Below, piece by piece: positions 20,748-29,355 of a DNA stretch of 64,000 bases. Under the pieces are notes generated by a model. It was given only the letters and a program-made list of their open reading frames with translations. It was not told the DNA's origin and searched no databases. A program made the translations under genes and the position numbers. The stretch is from Crossiella cryophila (GTDB taxonomy: Bacteria; Actinomycetota; Actinomycetes; Mycobacteriales; Pseudonocardiaceae), in assembly GCF_014204915.1 (NCBI RefSeq), contig NZ_JACHMH010000001.1, forward strand, positions 3,059,001-3,123,000, in the 5' to 3' direction. Numbering within the stretch: the first letter of the stretch is position 1; every line of letters starts with the position of its first letter.

Positions 20748-20973
20748 GGCCGGACGGCGGCGTCCCCGGCGAGATGGCGGCAGCCGCGGCCGGGACGGCC
20801 GGGGTTGTGGCAGAGGCCGCCGGGGTTGTGGCGGAGACGGCCGCGGTTGTGGTGAAGGTGGTTGTGGTTGGGGTGGCGGCCGTTGTGGCTGGGATGGCCG
20901 GAGTTCGCGGCCGGGCCGCAGCGGTTGTGACTGGGACGGCGGCGTCCCTGGGTGGGACGCCGCCGTCGTCAGG
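20748..20973. repeat. G/T-rich low-complexity spacer; no gene seen
   Basis: This spacer between two convergent genes is made of drifting copies of GCCGGGGTTGTGGC and ends in a GGCGGCGTCCC/GGGACGCCGCC hairpin (near 20938-20964) that may terminate transcription from both sides. No start or domain supports a gene. Confidence 0.6.
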
Positions 20974-23900
20974 TCAGCCGATCTCGTAGGCCTTGAGCAC
21001 GGTCTGCTCGACCGAACTCGTGCCGTCGGATGCCTTGCCCCGCAAGGACACGAAGCCCTTTGCCGGGTTGCGCACGGTCGCGGTCCAACCGCTCGCCGTC
21101 TTGTCCACCTTGGCCTGCTGCCAGGTCGCCCCGTCGTCCACCGAGTAGTCCACGGTCAGGCTGGTGGCCTCGGCCGGGCCGTCCTGTCGCGGCACGGTCA
21201 CCGGGATGGCGAACTCCCGGTCCCCCGGCGCCAGGTTGCGCAGGTTCACCGGGGGTGCGTAGCGGACGTTGAACAGTGGCAGGGCCCCGGTTTCCACCCG
21301 GGGGATGCCGAAGGTCCACACCGAACTGATCTTCGTGCTGGTGGTCCACCACGGTGCGTCGCGGCTGACGTCGGACTCCAGCCGGTACTGGGTGGCGCGT
21401 TCGCGCAGGAAGACGCCTCGGCCGGGGGCGTTGTGCCGGGCGACTTCCTTGCCGTCGGCGAACAGGGTGGTGGTGCCCTTGTCGATGCCCCAGCCCGGGT
21501 CGGCGGGCCTGGGGTGGCCTGCCGCGTCGGAGAACCAGGGCACGGTGACGTCGATCAGGTCGGCCTTGAACCAGGCCCACGGGTGGTTGTCGCCGACGCC
21601 GTTGCTGGTGGTGCCGGTGAAGGCCGGGCCGGTGACCGCCTTGTTCCACTCCTGGCGGTAGGACTTGCCCGCCTCCAGTTTCAGCTTGCCGACCAGGTCG
21701 CCGGAGGCGCCGTACCAGCCGCCGACGTTGATCTCCCAGTTGCCCGGTGTGTAGTGCTCGACCCGTTCGGCCGAGGCCACCGCCCCGGTGAACCAGTTGG
21801 TGCTCAGCCGGTCGCCGAGCCCCTCCACACTGGCCCCCACGATGGGCGGCTCAGCCTCGCTGAAACCGTGGTAGGCCATGGTGATCGCGGCCAGGTCGGC
21901 GGTCTTGACCGGGTAGTCCAGCTTGGCCGGGACCTTGCCTGGGGAGGGGAAGGACAGCTCGTAGCGGTACTTGCTGCTGCGCCGCGTGGTCAGCGAGATC
22001 TGCCCGCCGGTCTTGGCGTACTCGGCGAACTTCGGCCCGTAGTCGCCGAAGACCCGCACCGAGGGCAGCGCCGCCGGGTTCTCCTCCTTGGCCAGCCGCT
22101 CGCCCGCCCGGAAGGGCTGATCGTCGGTGACGTAGAGCCCGGCGATCAGGCCACCGGCCGCCTTGATGTTGCGGATCCGTTGGTACACCTCGTCAAAGGT
22201 GGTCTGGCCGGGCAGCCCGATGACCACCAGCTTGCCCTTGGCGTCGACCTTGGCCAGCTCCTCCACCGTGCCGCCACCGGCGTACACGCTGGGCACCTTG
22301 GTGCTGACCGGGTCCTCCGGCGAACCACGCAGCCAGCCGACCGGGATCTCCTGGCGTTGCGCCCCCTCGGTGAACAGTTCGAGGTCGGGCTCCTCCAGCC
22401 GGAAGTTGTCCGCGTAGCCGAAGGACGGCGAGCTGTTCCCGGTGGAATGGCTGTAGTACTCGGAGAAACGCGGGTTGAGCAGCCAGCCGAAGCTGTAGGT
22501 CAGCCCGTTGTCCTTGATCCGCTGCCGCATCTGGGACAGCCAGTACCCGCTGCGCGCGGCGGGCTGGTCACCGCTGACCTTGACCCGCCTGGCCTGCCTG
22601 GTGTCGAAGGAGACCGTCGCCGCCTTGGTGATCTTCACCTCGGGGTTGGCCACCATCGCGATGGTCTGGTCCGCGCCCGGCCGCTGCGTGGTGATCGAGG
22701 CGATCGCGCTGTACACGCCCGGCGGCACGCGGGTGCTGCCGGTGAAGGAGAGGTGGTAGCGCGCGCCGTCCTGGTGCCGCAGCAGCGTGACGCTGCCGTC
22801 CTGCTCGGTGGCGGGCTTGCCGTCCTGCCGGATGGCCTTGGCGTTGACGTCGTAGTGCTCGCCCTCCTCACTCGCGCCGACCAGCGAGCGCACCGTGGTG
22901 CTGCCGTCGGAGGCGGTGAGCACGCCGCCGTAGCCGCCGGGCTTGGCCGCGCGCGGGGTCAGCGTGATGCCCACCTCGGCCTTGCCACCTGCCGGGATGG
23001 TCACCGAGTTGGCGGACAGCTTGGCCAGTCCGGCAGGCGCCGGGTTGCCCGTGCCGTCGGCCAGGTCCAGCTTGAGGTTGAGCGTCAGCGGCGTGGTGCC
23101 CGGGTTGGTGTAGGTCACCGTGCGGGTCTCGGCCTTGGTGCTTGGCCACTTCAGGAACGCGTTGACCACGCTCGGACTGGCCAGCGCCTTGGCGCCGACG
23201 GCCTTGCCCAGGTCCATCCGGCCGCCGCCGACGCTGAAGACCCCGTTGCCGGAGACCGGGACCGCGGTGGAGACCAGCGCGGACTTGATCTGCTCGGCGG
23301 TCCAGTCCGGGTGCTGCTGGGCCAGGATCGCCGCGCCGCCCGCGACGTGCGGGGTGGCCATCGAGGTGCCGGATGCCTTGGTGTAGCGCTCGTTCACCGG
23401 CTGGCCCATGGCCGTGCCGGTGGCCCGCGCGGCCACGATGTCACTGCCCGGCGCCGCGATCTCCGGCTTCACCGCGCCGTCGCCGACCCGCGGTCCCTGG
23501 CTGGAGAACTCCGATCGCCCGCCGCCCTTGGTGACACTGCCGACGGTCAGCGCCAGGTCCGCGCTGGCCGGTGAGGACACCGAGCCGGGAGCGCCCGCGT
23601 TGCCCGCGGCGATCACGAACAGCGTGTTGTGCTTGCGCGACAGCGTGTTCACCGCCTGCGCCATCGGGTCCGAGCCGTCCGTGGGCCCGCCGCCGAGGCT
23701 CATGCTGATGACCTTGGCCTTGACCTCGGCCGCGGCCCACTCCATGCCGGCGATGATGTCGGCGAAGCTGCCGCTGCCGCCGTCGTCGAGCACCTTGCCC
23801 ACGGCCAGATCGGCCTCCGGGGCCACGCCCTTGAACTTGCCGCCCTCGGCCGCGCCGGAACCGACCGCGGTGGCCGCCACGTGGGTGCCGTGCCCGTCGC

Positions 23901-24675
23901 CGTCCTTGACGTTGCCCTTGCCGCTGAAGTCCTTGCTGTGCTTGACCTTCCCGGCCACATCCGGGTGCGTGTCGTCGATGCCGGTGTCCAGCACGGCGAC
24001 CGTGGTGCCCTTGCCGGTGAACCCGGCCTGCCAGGCCGCCGGCGCGCCGACCTGCGGCACGCTGGTGTCCAGGCTGGCCTTGGCCTTGCCGTTGAGCCAG
24101 ATCTTGCGCGCGCCCCCGGCCAGCGTGCTCGGCCCCTGGTGGGTCAGCTCGCGCCAGAACTCGGCGGTGCTGGACTTCTTCTCCTCCACCGCGGCCATGT
24201 TCAGGCTCGGCAGCTCCCGGCGCACCGTCGTGCCCGGCAGTTCCGCGGCACGGCGGGTGGTCGCGGCCTCCGGGTACTGCACCAGCAGCGGCAGCGCCGG
24301 GCTGCGCGCGTCGTCGAAGCCCTGCCGGATCAGGCCGGTGACGTTGAACAGCTCGCGATCGAGCAGCCCCTCGCCGACGAGGCGATCCGCCTTGTTCGGC
24401 ACCAGGTACCAGTCGGTGCGGCCGTGCTGGGTGACCGGGAACTGCTGGTAGCCGAACGCGGTGCCGTCGGCGACCGGTTCCACGGTCAGGCTCCAGCTCC
24501 CGTCGGCACGCTGGCCCGCGCGCACCCGGTCGCCGGTGATCAGTGTGACCTGGTGGTACGTCCCGGCGCCCGGTGTGGTGGCCGGCGCGGCGGTGGCGGG
24601 CGGCGCCACCGCCAGCGTGGCGCTCACCGTGGTCAGCGCCACCAGTCCGGCCAACGTCCGTGATCTTCGGTTCAT
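20974..24675 (-). CDS. Large secreted subtilisin-like serine peptidase (S8)
   Basis: The 1233-residue protein has a signal peptide (about 1-29, ending ATAA) and a propeptide-like stretch (30-205). The S8 catalytic domain follows, with Asp230 (VAVLDTG), His262 (GHGTHV), oxyanion Asn359 (AAGNAG) and Ser438 (GTSMATP). A long C-terminal part of about 750 residues of beta-rich modules follows, as in the large actinobacterial subtilases. It should act outside the cell on proteins. GAGGGG precedes the ATG by 9 bp. It is the last gene before a spacer and is transcribed alone. Confidence 0.93.
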   Translation of the reverse strand: MNRRSRTLAGLVALTTVSATLAVAPPATAAPATTPGAGTYHQVTLITGDRVRAGQRADGSWSLTVEPVADGTAFGYQQFPVTQHGRTDWYLVPNKADRLVGEGLLDRELFNVTGLIRQGFDDARSPALPLLVQYPEAATTRRAAELPGTTVRRELPSLNMAAVEEKKSSTAEFWRELTHQGPSTLAGGARKIWLNGKAKASLDTSVPQVGAPAAWQAGFTGKGTTVAVLDTGIDDTHPDVAGKVKHSKDFSGKGNVKDGDGHGTHVAATAVGSGAAEGGKFKGVAPEADLAVGKVLDDGGSGSFADIIAGMEWAAAEVKAKVISMSLGGGPTDGSDPMAQAVNTLSRKHNTLFVIAAGNAGAPGSVSSPASADLALTVGSVTKGGGRSEFSSQGPRVGDGAVKPEIAAPGSDIVAARATGTAMGQPVNERYTKASGTSMATPHVAGGAAILAQQHPDWTAEQIKSALVSTAVPVSGNGVFSVGGGRMDLGKAVGAKALASPSVVNAFLKWPSTKAETRTVTYTNPGTTPLTLNLKLDLADGTGNPAPAGLAKLSANSVTIPAGGKAEVGITLTPRAAKPGGYGGVLTASDGSTTVRSLVGASEEGEHYDVNAKAIRQDGKPATEQDGSVTLLRHQDGARYHLSFTGSTRVPPGVYSAIASITTQRPGADQTIAMVANPEVKITKAATVSFDTRQARRVKVSGDQPAARSGYWLSQMRQRIKDNGLTYSFGWLLNPRFSEYYSHSTGNSSPSFGYADNFRLEEPDLELFTEGAQRQEIPVGWLRGSPEDPVSTKVPSVYAGGGTVEELAKVDAKGKLVVIGLPGQTTFDEVYQRIRNIKAAGGLIAGLYVTDDQPFRAGERLAKEENPAALPSVRVFGDYGPKFAEYAKTGGQISLTTRRSSKYRYELSFPSPGKVPAKLDYPVKTADLAAITMAYHGFSEAEPPIVGASVEGLGDRLSTNWFTGAVASAERVEHYTPGNWEINVGGWYGASGDLVGKLKLEAGKSYRQEWNKAVTGPAFTGTTSNGVGDNHPWAWFKADLIDVTVPWFSDAAGHPRPADPGWGIDKGTTTLFADGKEVARHNAPGRGVFLRERATQYRLESDVSRDAPWWTTSTKISSVWTFGIPRVETGALPLFNVRYAPPVNLRNLAPGDREFAIPVTVPRQDGPAEATSLTVDYSVDDGATWQQAKVDKTASGWTATVRNPAKGFVSLRGKASDGTSSVEQTVLKAYEIG

Positions 24676-24787
24676 CGTTGGACCCCTCGGTAGGAATGGG
24701 GCGGATGTTGATGCCCCTTTCCCTTAGTGGCCGAAACCTGGTGAGAGTTCCACTTTTTCGTGCGATCGACCGACATCCATCGACGGG

Positions 24788-25591
24788 TCAGACCTGGTCC
24801 CAGGGAGCGAGTTCATAGCCTCGGCGCAGCAGGTCCATCAGGTCGGGGTCGAGGGCGTACTCGACCTCGTCGACGCAGCTCAGGGCGCGTGCGCCAGTGG
24901 TCGCGTTGGTGAAGAAAGCAGCCCGGAAACCAGTCAGTTCGGCTGGTTCCACCGGGCGCAGCGCCTCCGGGACGCCCAACTGCGCCAGACCCCGGCGCAG
25001 CAGCTGATAGGCGACCCCTGGCAGCACGTCCGCCGCCGGCCACACGATCCGCTCGCCGTCGAAGAACCCCAGGTTCCAGATCGAGCCCTCGCTGAGCCTG
25101 CCGCGCTCGTCCAGGAAGACCACGTCCTCAAAGCCGGCCAGCCGGGCCAGCCGCTGCTGCTGGAACAGGCCGAAGGTGCCCACGTGCTTGAACTCCGGCG
25201 CGTCCCGGACATAGCGCACGGTGCGGGTGCGCAACGGCGTGGTCACCACCGCGGGAGCCGGGCGGATCAGCACCAGCACCCTGGAGTCGATCGGGTCGCC
25301 GAGTCCGCCCCAGCTCAGCTCGGTCGGGAAGACGTTGATCCGGGCGCTGACCGGGCCCGGCAGGCCGGAGAGTGCCTGCCGCAACAGGGTGCGCACCCGG
25401 TCGGTGTCCAGGGTGGTGCCGAACAATGCCCTCGTCGCGTTGCCGAGCCGGTCCAGGTGCAGGTCCAGCCCGCGGACCCGGCCGTCCACCGCGGTCATGC
25501 CGGTGAAATGGCCGTAGTTGACCGTGGTCGTGGTCAGCAGCTCCTCGACCGTGGCCGGTCGTCCGTCGATCTCGGCGCGCAGCACGTGCAT
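24788..25591 (-). CDS. Class IV PLP aminotransferase (BCAT/ADCL-like)
   Basis: The 267-residue protein matches fold-type IV PLP enzymes such as branched-chain aminotransferase and aminodeoxychorismate lyase. The PLP lysine is in PEFKHVG, and GRLSEGSIWNL and the TNATTGAR phosphate region are present. Substrate cannot be fixed. It follows sigD on the same strand by 9 bp, but a -10 box TAGTCT (25598-25603, minus strand) just 6 bp before its ATG suggests its own leaderless promoter inside the end of sigD. Confidence 0.82.
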   Translation of the reverse strand: MHVLRAEIDGRPATVEELLTTTTVNYGHFTGMTAVDGRVRGLDLHLDRLGNATRALFGTTLDTDRVRTLLRQALSGLPGPVSARINVFPTELSWGGLGDPIDSRVLVLIRPAPAVVTTPLRTRTVRYVRDAPEFKHVGTFGLFQQQRLARLAGFEDVVFLDERGRLSEGSIWNLGFFDGERIVWPAADVLPGVAYQLLRRGLAQLGVPEALRPVEPAELTGFRAAFFTNATTGARALSCVDEVEYALDPDLMDLLRRGYELAPWDQV

Positions 25592-25600
25592 GCCGCGAGA

Positions 25601-26272
25601 CTAGGTCGAGGAGCGCCGCTGCCTGGTCAGCAGGGTGCGCAGCCTGCTGATCGCCCGGTGCTGGGCCACCCGCACCGCGCCGGGAGTGGACCCGACCGTG
25701 CTGGCGGTCTCCTCCGCGGAGAGCCCCACGACCACCCGCAGCACCAGGATCTCCCGCTGCTTGGGCGGCAGCACGTCCAGCAGCTTGCCCATCTCCGCGG
25801 ACAGCTCCCGGTAGAGCGCCAGCTGCTCCGGCCCGCCCTCGGTGACCACGGTGTCCGGCACCTCCGGCACCGGTTCGGAGAAGTTGCGCGCCGCGTGCCG
25901 GTAGGCGTCGGCGACCTTGTGCCCGGCGATCCCGTAGACGAAGGCCAGGAACGGACGGCCCTGGGAGCGGTAGGTCGGCAACGCGGTCAGCACCGCGAGG
26001 CAGACCTCCTGCGCCACGTCGTCGGCCGAGGCGTAGGAGCGCTCCTGGCGGCCGATCCGGGTGCGGCAGTAGCGGACCACGATGGGCCGGAGGTAGCCCA
26101 GCAGCCAGGACATCGCGTACCGGTCACCCGCGATGGCCGCCGACACCACCCCGTCCAGTTCGCTGTCCTGGGTTTCCGGGCGGACCGGGGTGAAGATGGT
26201 GCTGGTGCGCCTGGCGATGTCCCGGCGTAACACCCCGCCGAGTCCCCCAAGGGAATGCGCCTGTGCGGACAC
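25601..26272 (-). CDS. sigD: ECF RNA polymerase sigma factor of the SigD/ShbA type
   Basis: The 223-residue protein closely follows mycobacterial SigD: RPIVVRYCR and the ADDVAQEVCLA motif of region 2, FVYGIAGHKVADAYR, and REILVLRVVVGLSAEETA-type region 4 (written in parts) ending in AVRVAQHRA. In Streptomyces the orthologue ShbA drives transcription of the principal sigma factor gene; in mycobacteria SigD adjusts late growth. No anti-sigma gene lies next to it. GTG start with GAGGGG 9 bp upstream. It is divergent from an acyl-CoA dehydrogenase gene. Confidence 0.9.
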   Translation of the reverse strand: MSAQAHSLGGLGGVLRRDIARRTSTIFTPVRPETQDSELDGVVSAAIAGDRYAMSWLLGYLRPIVVRYCRTRIGRQERSYASADDVAQEVCLAVLTALPTYRSQGRPFLAFVYGIAGHKVADAYRHAARNFSEPVPEVPDTVVTEGGPEQLALYRELSAEMGKLLDVLPPKQREILVLRVVVGLSAEETASTVGSTPGAVRVAQHRAISRLRTLLTRQRRSST

Positions 26273-26514
26273 TGTGTCGTCCCCTCTCTAGTCGCCCCAG
26301 CCGACACGATTCCTGCGTTCGGACGAACTCTTGCTTCAACTTTCGACTTGTTCTGTGACGCAACGCACGGTGCGACGGGGCCGGAGACGGAATGTGATGT
26401 CGCCGGTCCAAACCGTTACCTGAATGGCGGGCGCTCGTTGCCCGTTCGGTCGCGCCGTGGCCGGGCCCCGCCGGGCGGTTCCGCACTGATCGGCCGCGTG
26501 CCACGATCGAAGGC

Positions 26515-27672
26515 ATGGAGCGTCAGCTGTACGAGGCCGAGCACGAGGCGTTGCGGGCGACGGTGCGGGAGTTCCTCACCAGGTCAGTGCTGCCCCACCA
26601 CGAGCAGTGGGAACGGGACGGCATCGTCGCGCGCGAGGTCTGGGAGGAGGCGGGCAAGCTCGGGCTGCTCGGCATCGACATGCCGGTGGAGCACGGCGGC
26701 GGTGGCGAGTCCGACTACCGCTTCTACGCGGTGCAGGACGAGGAGATAGTCCGGGCCGGGGCCACCGGACTGGGCTTCGGGCTGCACAACGACATCGTCG
26801 GGCCGTACCTGCGCGAGCTGACCACCCCTGAACAGCGGCAACGCTGGCTGCCGGACTTCTGCGCGGGCAAGCTGATCACCGCGATCGCCATGAGCGAGCC
26901 CGGCGCCGGCTCTGACCTGCAGGGCATCCGCACCCACGCGCGCCGGGACGGCTCGGACTGGGTGCTGTCCGGGTCCAAGATCTTCATCACCAACGGCATC
27001 CTGTCCGACCTGGTCATCGTGGTCGCCCGCACCGATCCGGACGCCACCGGCAGCAAGGGCCTGAGCCTGCTCGCGGTGGAACGCGGCATGCCGGGGTTCG
27101 AGCGCGGCCGGAACCTGGACAAGATCGGGCAGAAGGCCCAGGACACCGCCGAGTTGTTCTTCGACGAGGTGCGGGTGCCCGCGGCCAACCTGATCGGCGA
27201 GCAGAACCGCGGCTTCTACCACCTGATGCGCTTCCTGCCGCAGGAACGGCTGTCCATGGCGGTCGGCTCGGCCGCGGCGGTGCGCGCGATGCTGGACCTG
27301 ACCGAGCGGTACGTGCGTGAGCGCAAGGCGTTCGGCCGCTCCATCGGCGCGTTCCAGAACACCCGGTTCGAGCTGGCCGAGATGGAGACGCAGTACTGGG
27401 TCACCCAGACCTTCGTGGACCGGTGCGTGCTCGACCTGGTCGCCGGGAAGCTCACCGCGGAGGACGCGGCCATGGCCAAGCTGTGGGCCACCGACATCGA
27501 CCGCAAGGTGGCCGACCGCTGCCTGCAGCTGCACGGCGGCTACGGCTACATGCGCGAGTACCCGATCTCCAAGTACTTCCTGGACGGGCGGGTGCAGGCG
27601 ATCTACGGCGGCACCAACGAGATCATGAAGGAGATCATCGGCCGGTCGCTCCGGCTGGACGGCGACGGGTGA
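26515..27672 (+). CDS. Acyl-CoA dehydrogenase (FadE, long-chain/isovaleryl-type active site)
   Basis: The 385-residue flavoprotein keeps the three ACAD domains, with the signature AIAMSEPGAGSDL (about 123-136) and the C-terminal YGGTNEIMKEIIGR. The usual C-terminal catalytic Glu position is Gly here. The base is instead Glu244 in LPQERL, as in long-chain and isovaleryl-CoA dehydrogenases. It oxidises an acyl-CoA to the 2-enoyl-CoA, passing electrons to ETF. Its stop overlaps the MFS transporter GTG by 4 bp (27669-27672), so they are co-translated. Chain length is not known. Confidence 0.9.
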   Translation: MERQLYEAEHEALRATVREFLTRSVLPHHEQWERDGIVAREVWEEAGKLGLLGIDMPVEHGGGGESDYRFYAVQDEEIVRAGATGLGFGLHNDIVGPYLRELTTPEQRQRWLPDFCAGKLITAIAMSEPGAGSDLQGIRTHARRDGSDWVLSGSKIFITNGILSDLVIVVARTDPDATGSKGLSLLAVERGMPGFERGRNLDKIGQKAQDTAELFFDEVRVPAANLIGEQNRGFYHLMRFLPQERLSMAVGSAAAVRAMLDLTERYVRERKAFGRSIGAFQNTRFELAEMETQYWVTQTFVDRCVLDLVAGKLTAEDAAMAKLWATDIDRKVADRCLQLHGGYGYMREYPISKYFLDGRVQAIYGGTNEIMKEIIGRSLRLDGDG

Positions 27673-28919
27673 GTGCACCCGCGCCCGCGGTGCAGCGCCG
27701 GGTGCTCGGGGTGCTCACGGCCACCCAGGTGCTCGGCGCCTGCGGGGTGGCCGCCGGGGTGGCGGTGAGCGCGCTGGCCGCGGCGGCGCTCTCCGGCAGC
27801 GCCGCGGTGGGCGGACTCGCCGCGACCGCGCCCACCCTCGGTTCGGCGCTGTTCGCGGTGCCAGCCGCGAGCCTGGCCGACCGGCGGGGCAGGCGGCCCG
27901 CGCTGGTGCTGGGCTACGGCCTCGGCGCGCTCGGCGCCGGACTCGCGGTGCTGGCGCTGGCCGTGCGCAGCTGGCCGCTGCTGCTCGGCGCGCTGATCCT
28001 CTTCGGCGGTGGCTCGATGGCCGGGCTGGCCGCCCGCTACGCCGCCACCGACCTGGCCGCCCCGCAGCGCAGGGCGCGGGCGCTGTCGGTGGTGGTGTGG
28101 GCCAGCACCGCCGGGGTGGTGGTCGGCCCCAACCTGGCCGGACCGGCCGGTGCGGCGGCGGGTGGGCTCGGCCTGCCCGAGGCGGCGGGCGCCTACCTGG
28201 TCGCGACGCTGGTGTTCCTGGCCGCGGCACTGCTCGCCGGACTGGGACTGCGTCCCGACCCGCTCGTGCTGGCCAGGGAATCCGCCGGTGGCGCGGGGTG
28301 CCCGATGCACGGCGGCGTGCTGACCGTGCCAGCCAGGGATCGCCGGGCCGCGGCCTGGCGGCAGTTGCGCGGGCAGGCCCGGCTGGCGCTGGCCGGGATC
28401 GTGCTCTGCCACGCCGCCATGGTCGGGCTGATGTCGATGACCCCGGTGCACCTGGACCACGGCGGCCACTCGCTGGCCGTGGTCGGCGTGGTGATCAGCC
28501 TGCACGCGGCCGCCATGTACGTGGCCAGTCCGCTCTTCGGCTGGCTGGCCGACCGGCACGGCCGGGTGCCCGTGCTCGGCCTGGGCACGGCGCTGGTGGT
28601 GGCCGCGGCCGGGATCGCGGGCACCGCGGACAGCGGGGACGCGCCGCAACTCGCCCTGGCACTGATCGTCCTGGGTTTCGGCTGGTCAGCGGGGGTGGTA
28701 TCGGGTTCGGCACTGCTCACCGAGTCGGTGCCACTTGCCGAGCGGCCCAACGTCCAGGGCCTGTCCGACCTGCTGATGAACCTGGGTGGCGCTGGCGGCG
28801 GCGTGCTGGCCGGGGTGCTGGTGACCGCGGGGTCCTACCCGGCGCTGGGCCTGCTGGTGGGCTTCGCCGCGTTGCCGCTGCTGGTCATCTGCGCGCTGCG
28901 GGCGCTGCGGGCGGCCTAG
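27669..28919 (+). CDS. MFS transporter
   Basis: The 416-residue protein has about 12 hydrophobic segments, the MFS motif A-like loop ADRRGRRPAL after the second helix and ADRHGRVPV in the second half. The GTG at 27669 lies in the stop of the acyl-CoA dehydrogenase, so this start is set by coupling. A cytoplasmic mid-loop (about 200-235) contains GCPMHGG, an unusual Cys/His cluster that might bind metal (inferred). The substrate is unknown; the operon suggests an acid or a lipid-derived compound. Confidence 0.85.
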   Translation: MSAPAPAVQRRVLGVLTATQVLGACGVAAGVAVSALAAAALSGSAAVGGLAATAPTLGSALFAVPAASLADRRGRRPALVLGYGLGALGAGLAVLALAVRSWPLLLGALILFGGGSMAGLAARYAATDLAAPQRRARALSVVVWASTAGVVVGPNLAGPAGAAAGGLGLPEAAGAYLVATLVFLAAALLAGLGLRPDPLVLARESAGGAGCPMHGGVLTVPARDRRAAAWRQLRGQARLALAGIVLCHAAMVGLMSMTPVHLDHGGHSLAVVGVVISLHAAAMYVASPLFGWLADRHGRVPVLGLGTALVVAAAGIAGTADSGDAPQLALALIVLGFGWSAGVVSGSALLTESVPLAERPNVQGLSDLLMNLGGAGGGVLAGVLVTAGSYPALGLLVGFAALPLLVICALRALRAA

Positions 28920-29053
28920 TCCTCGTCGTCGCGCTTGCGCCTGCTGCGCAGGTACCGCAGGTTGATCACGATCGCGCCGATGAGCGCGGCGATGATGATG
29001 ATCGTCGCGAGCGGGGAGGACAGACCCGTGGGGTCGTCGCCGAAGTCGAGCAC
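28916..29053 (-). CDS. 45-residue single-pass membrane protein
   Basis: The frame reads VLDFGDDPTGLSSPLATI, then a run of Ile/Ala/Leu forming one membrane helix, then a strongly basic/acidic tail YLRSRRKRDDED. Its start is GTG at 29053, with TAGGCT (29060-29065, minus strand) 6 bp before it, matching the leaderless pattern. Its stop overlaps the MFS stop. It is too short to classify. The positive-inside tail predicts an N-out, C-in orientation. Function is unknown, but its place next to DUF3046 near recA may be conserved. Confidence 0.65.
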   Translation of the reverse strand: MLDFGDDPTGLSSPLATIIIIAALIGAIVINLRYLRSRRKRDDED

Positions 29054-29092
29054 GAGCCGAGCCTACCGGGGCGCGCCGTAGGCTGGTCGGCA

Positions 29093-29287
29093 ATGAGAAA
29101 CACGGTGTTCCGCAGTCTGATGGCCGAGGAGTTCGGCGAGGTCCGCGCGGAGATGCTGGCCAGGGACCACGTCTTCTCCGCACTCGGCGGGCTGACCGCG
29201 GACCAGGCCCTGGACGCGGGGATCTCGCCCAAGCAGGTCTGGCGCGCGGTGTGCGAGGACCTGGACGTGCCCCCGGAACGTCGCTGA
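29093..29287 (+). CDS. DUF3046 protein
   Basis: The 64-residue protein matches DUF3046, with RDHVFSALGGLTADQALDAG and the tail KQVWRAVCEDLDVP. The family is a small actinobacterial protein that usually sits just upstream of recA. Here it is 3.4 kb away from recA. A -10 box TAGGCT (29079-29084) 8 bp before the ATG suggests a leaderless mRNA. No biochemical role is known. Confidence 0.88.
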   Translation: MRNTVFRSLMAEEFGEVRAEMLARDHVFSALGGLTADQALDAGISPKQVWRAVCEDLDVPPERR

Positions 29288-29355
29288 CCCGCCCGGAACA
29301 GGGACCGGGCGGGTCAGCGCACTACTTCATCCAGTGAGTCGGGTGACCGCGTGGA

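Noticed and set aside
21433-23574. 713-residue plus-strand open frame inside the first subtilase gene
   Set aside because: It is a shadow frame of the well-supported peptidase on the other strand.
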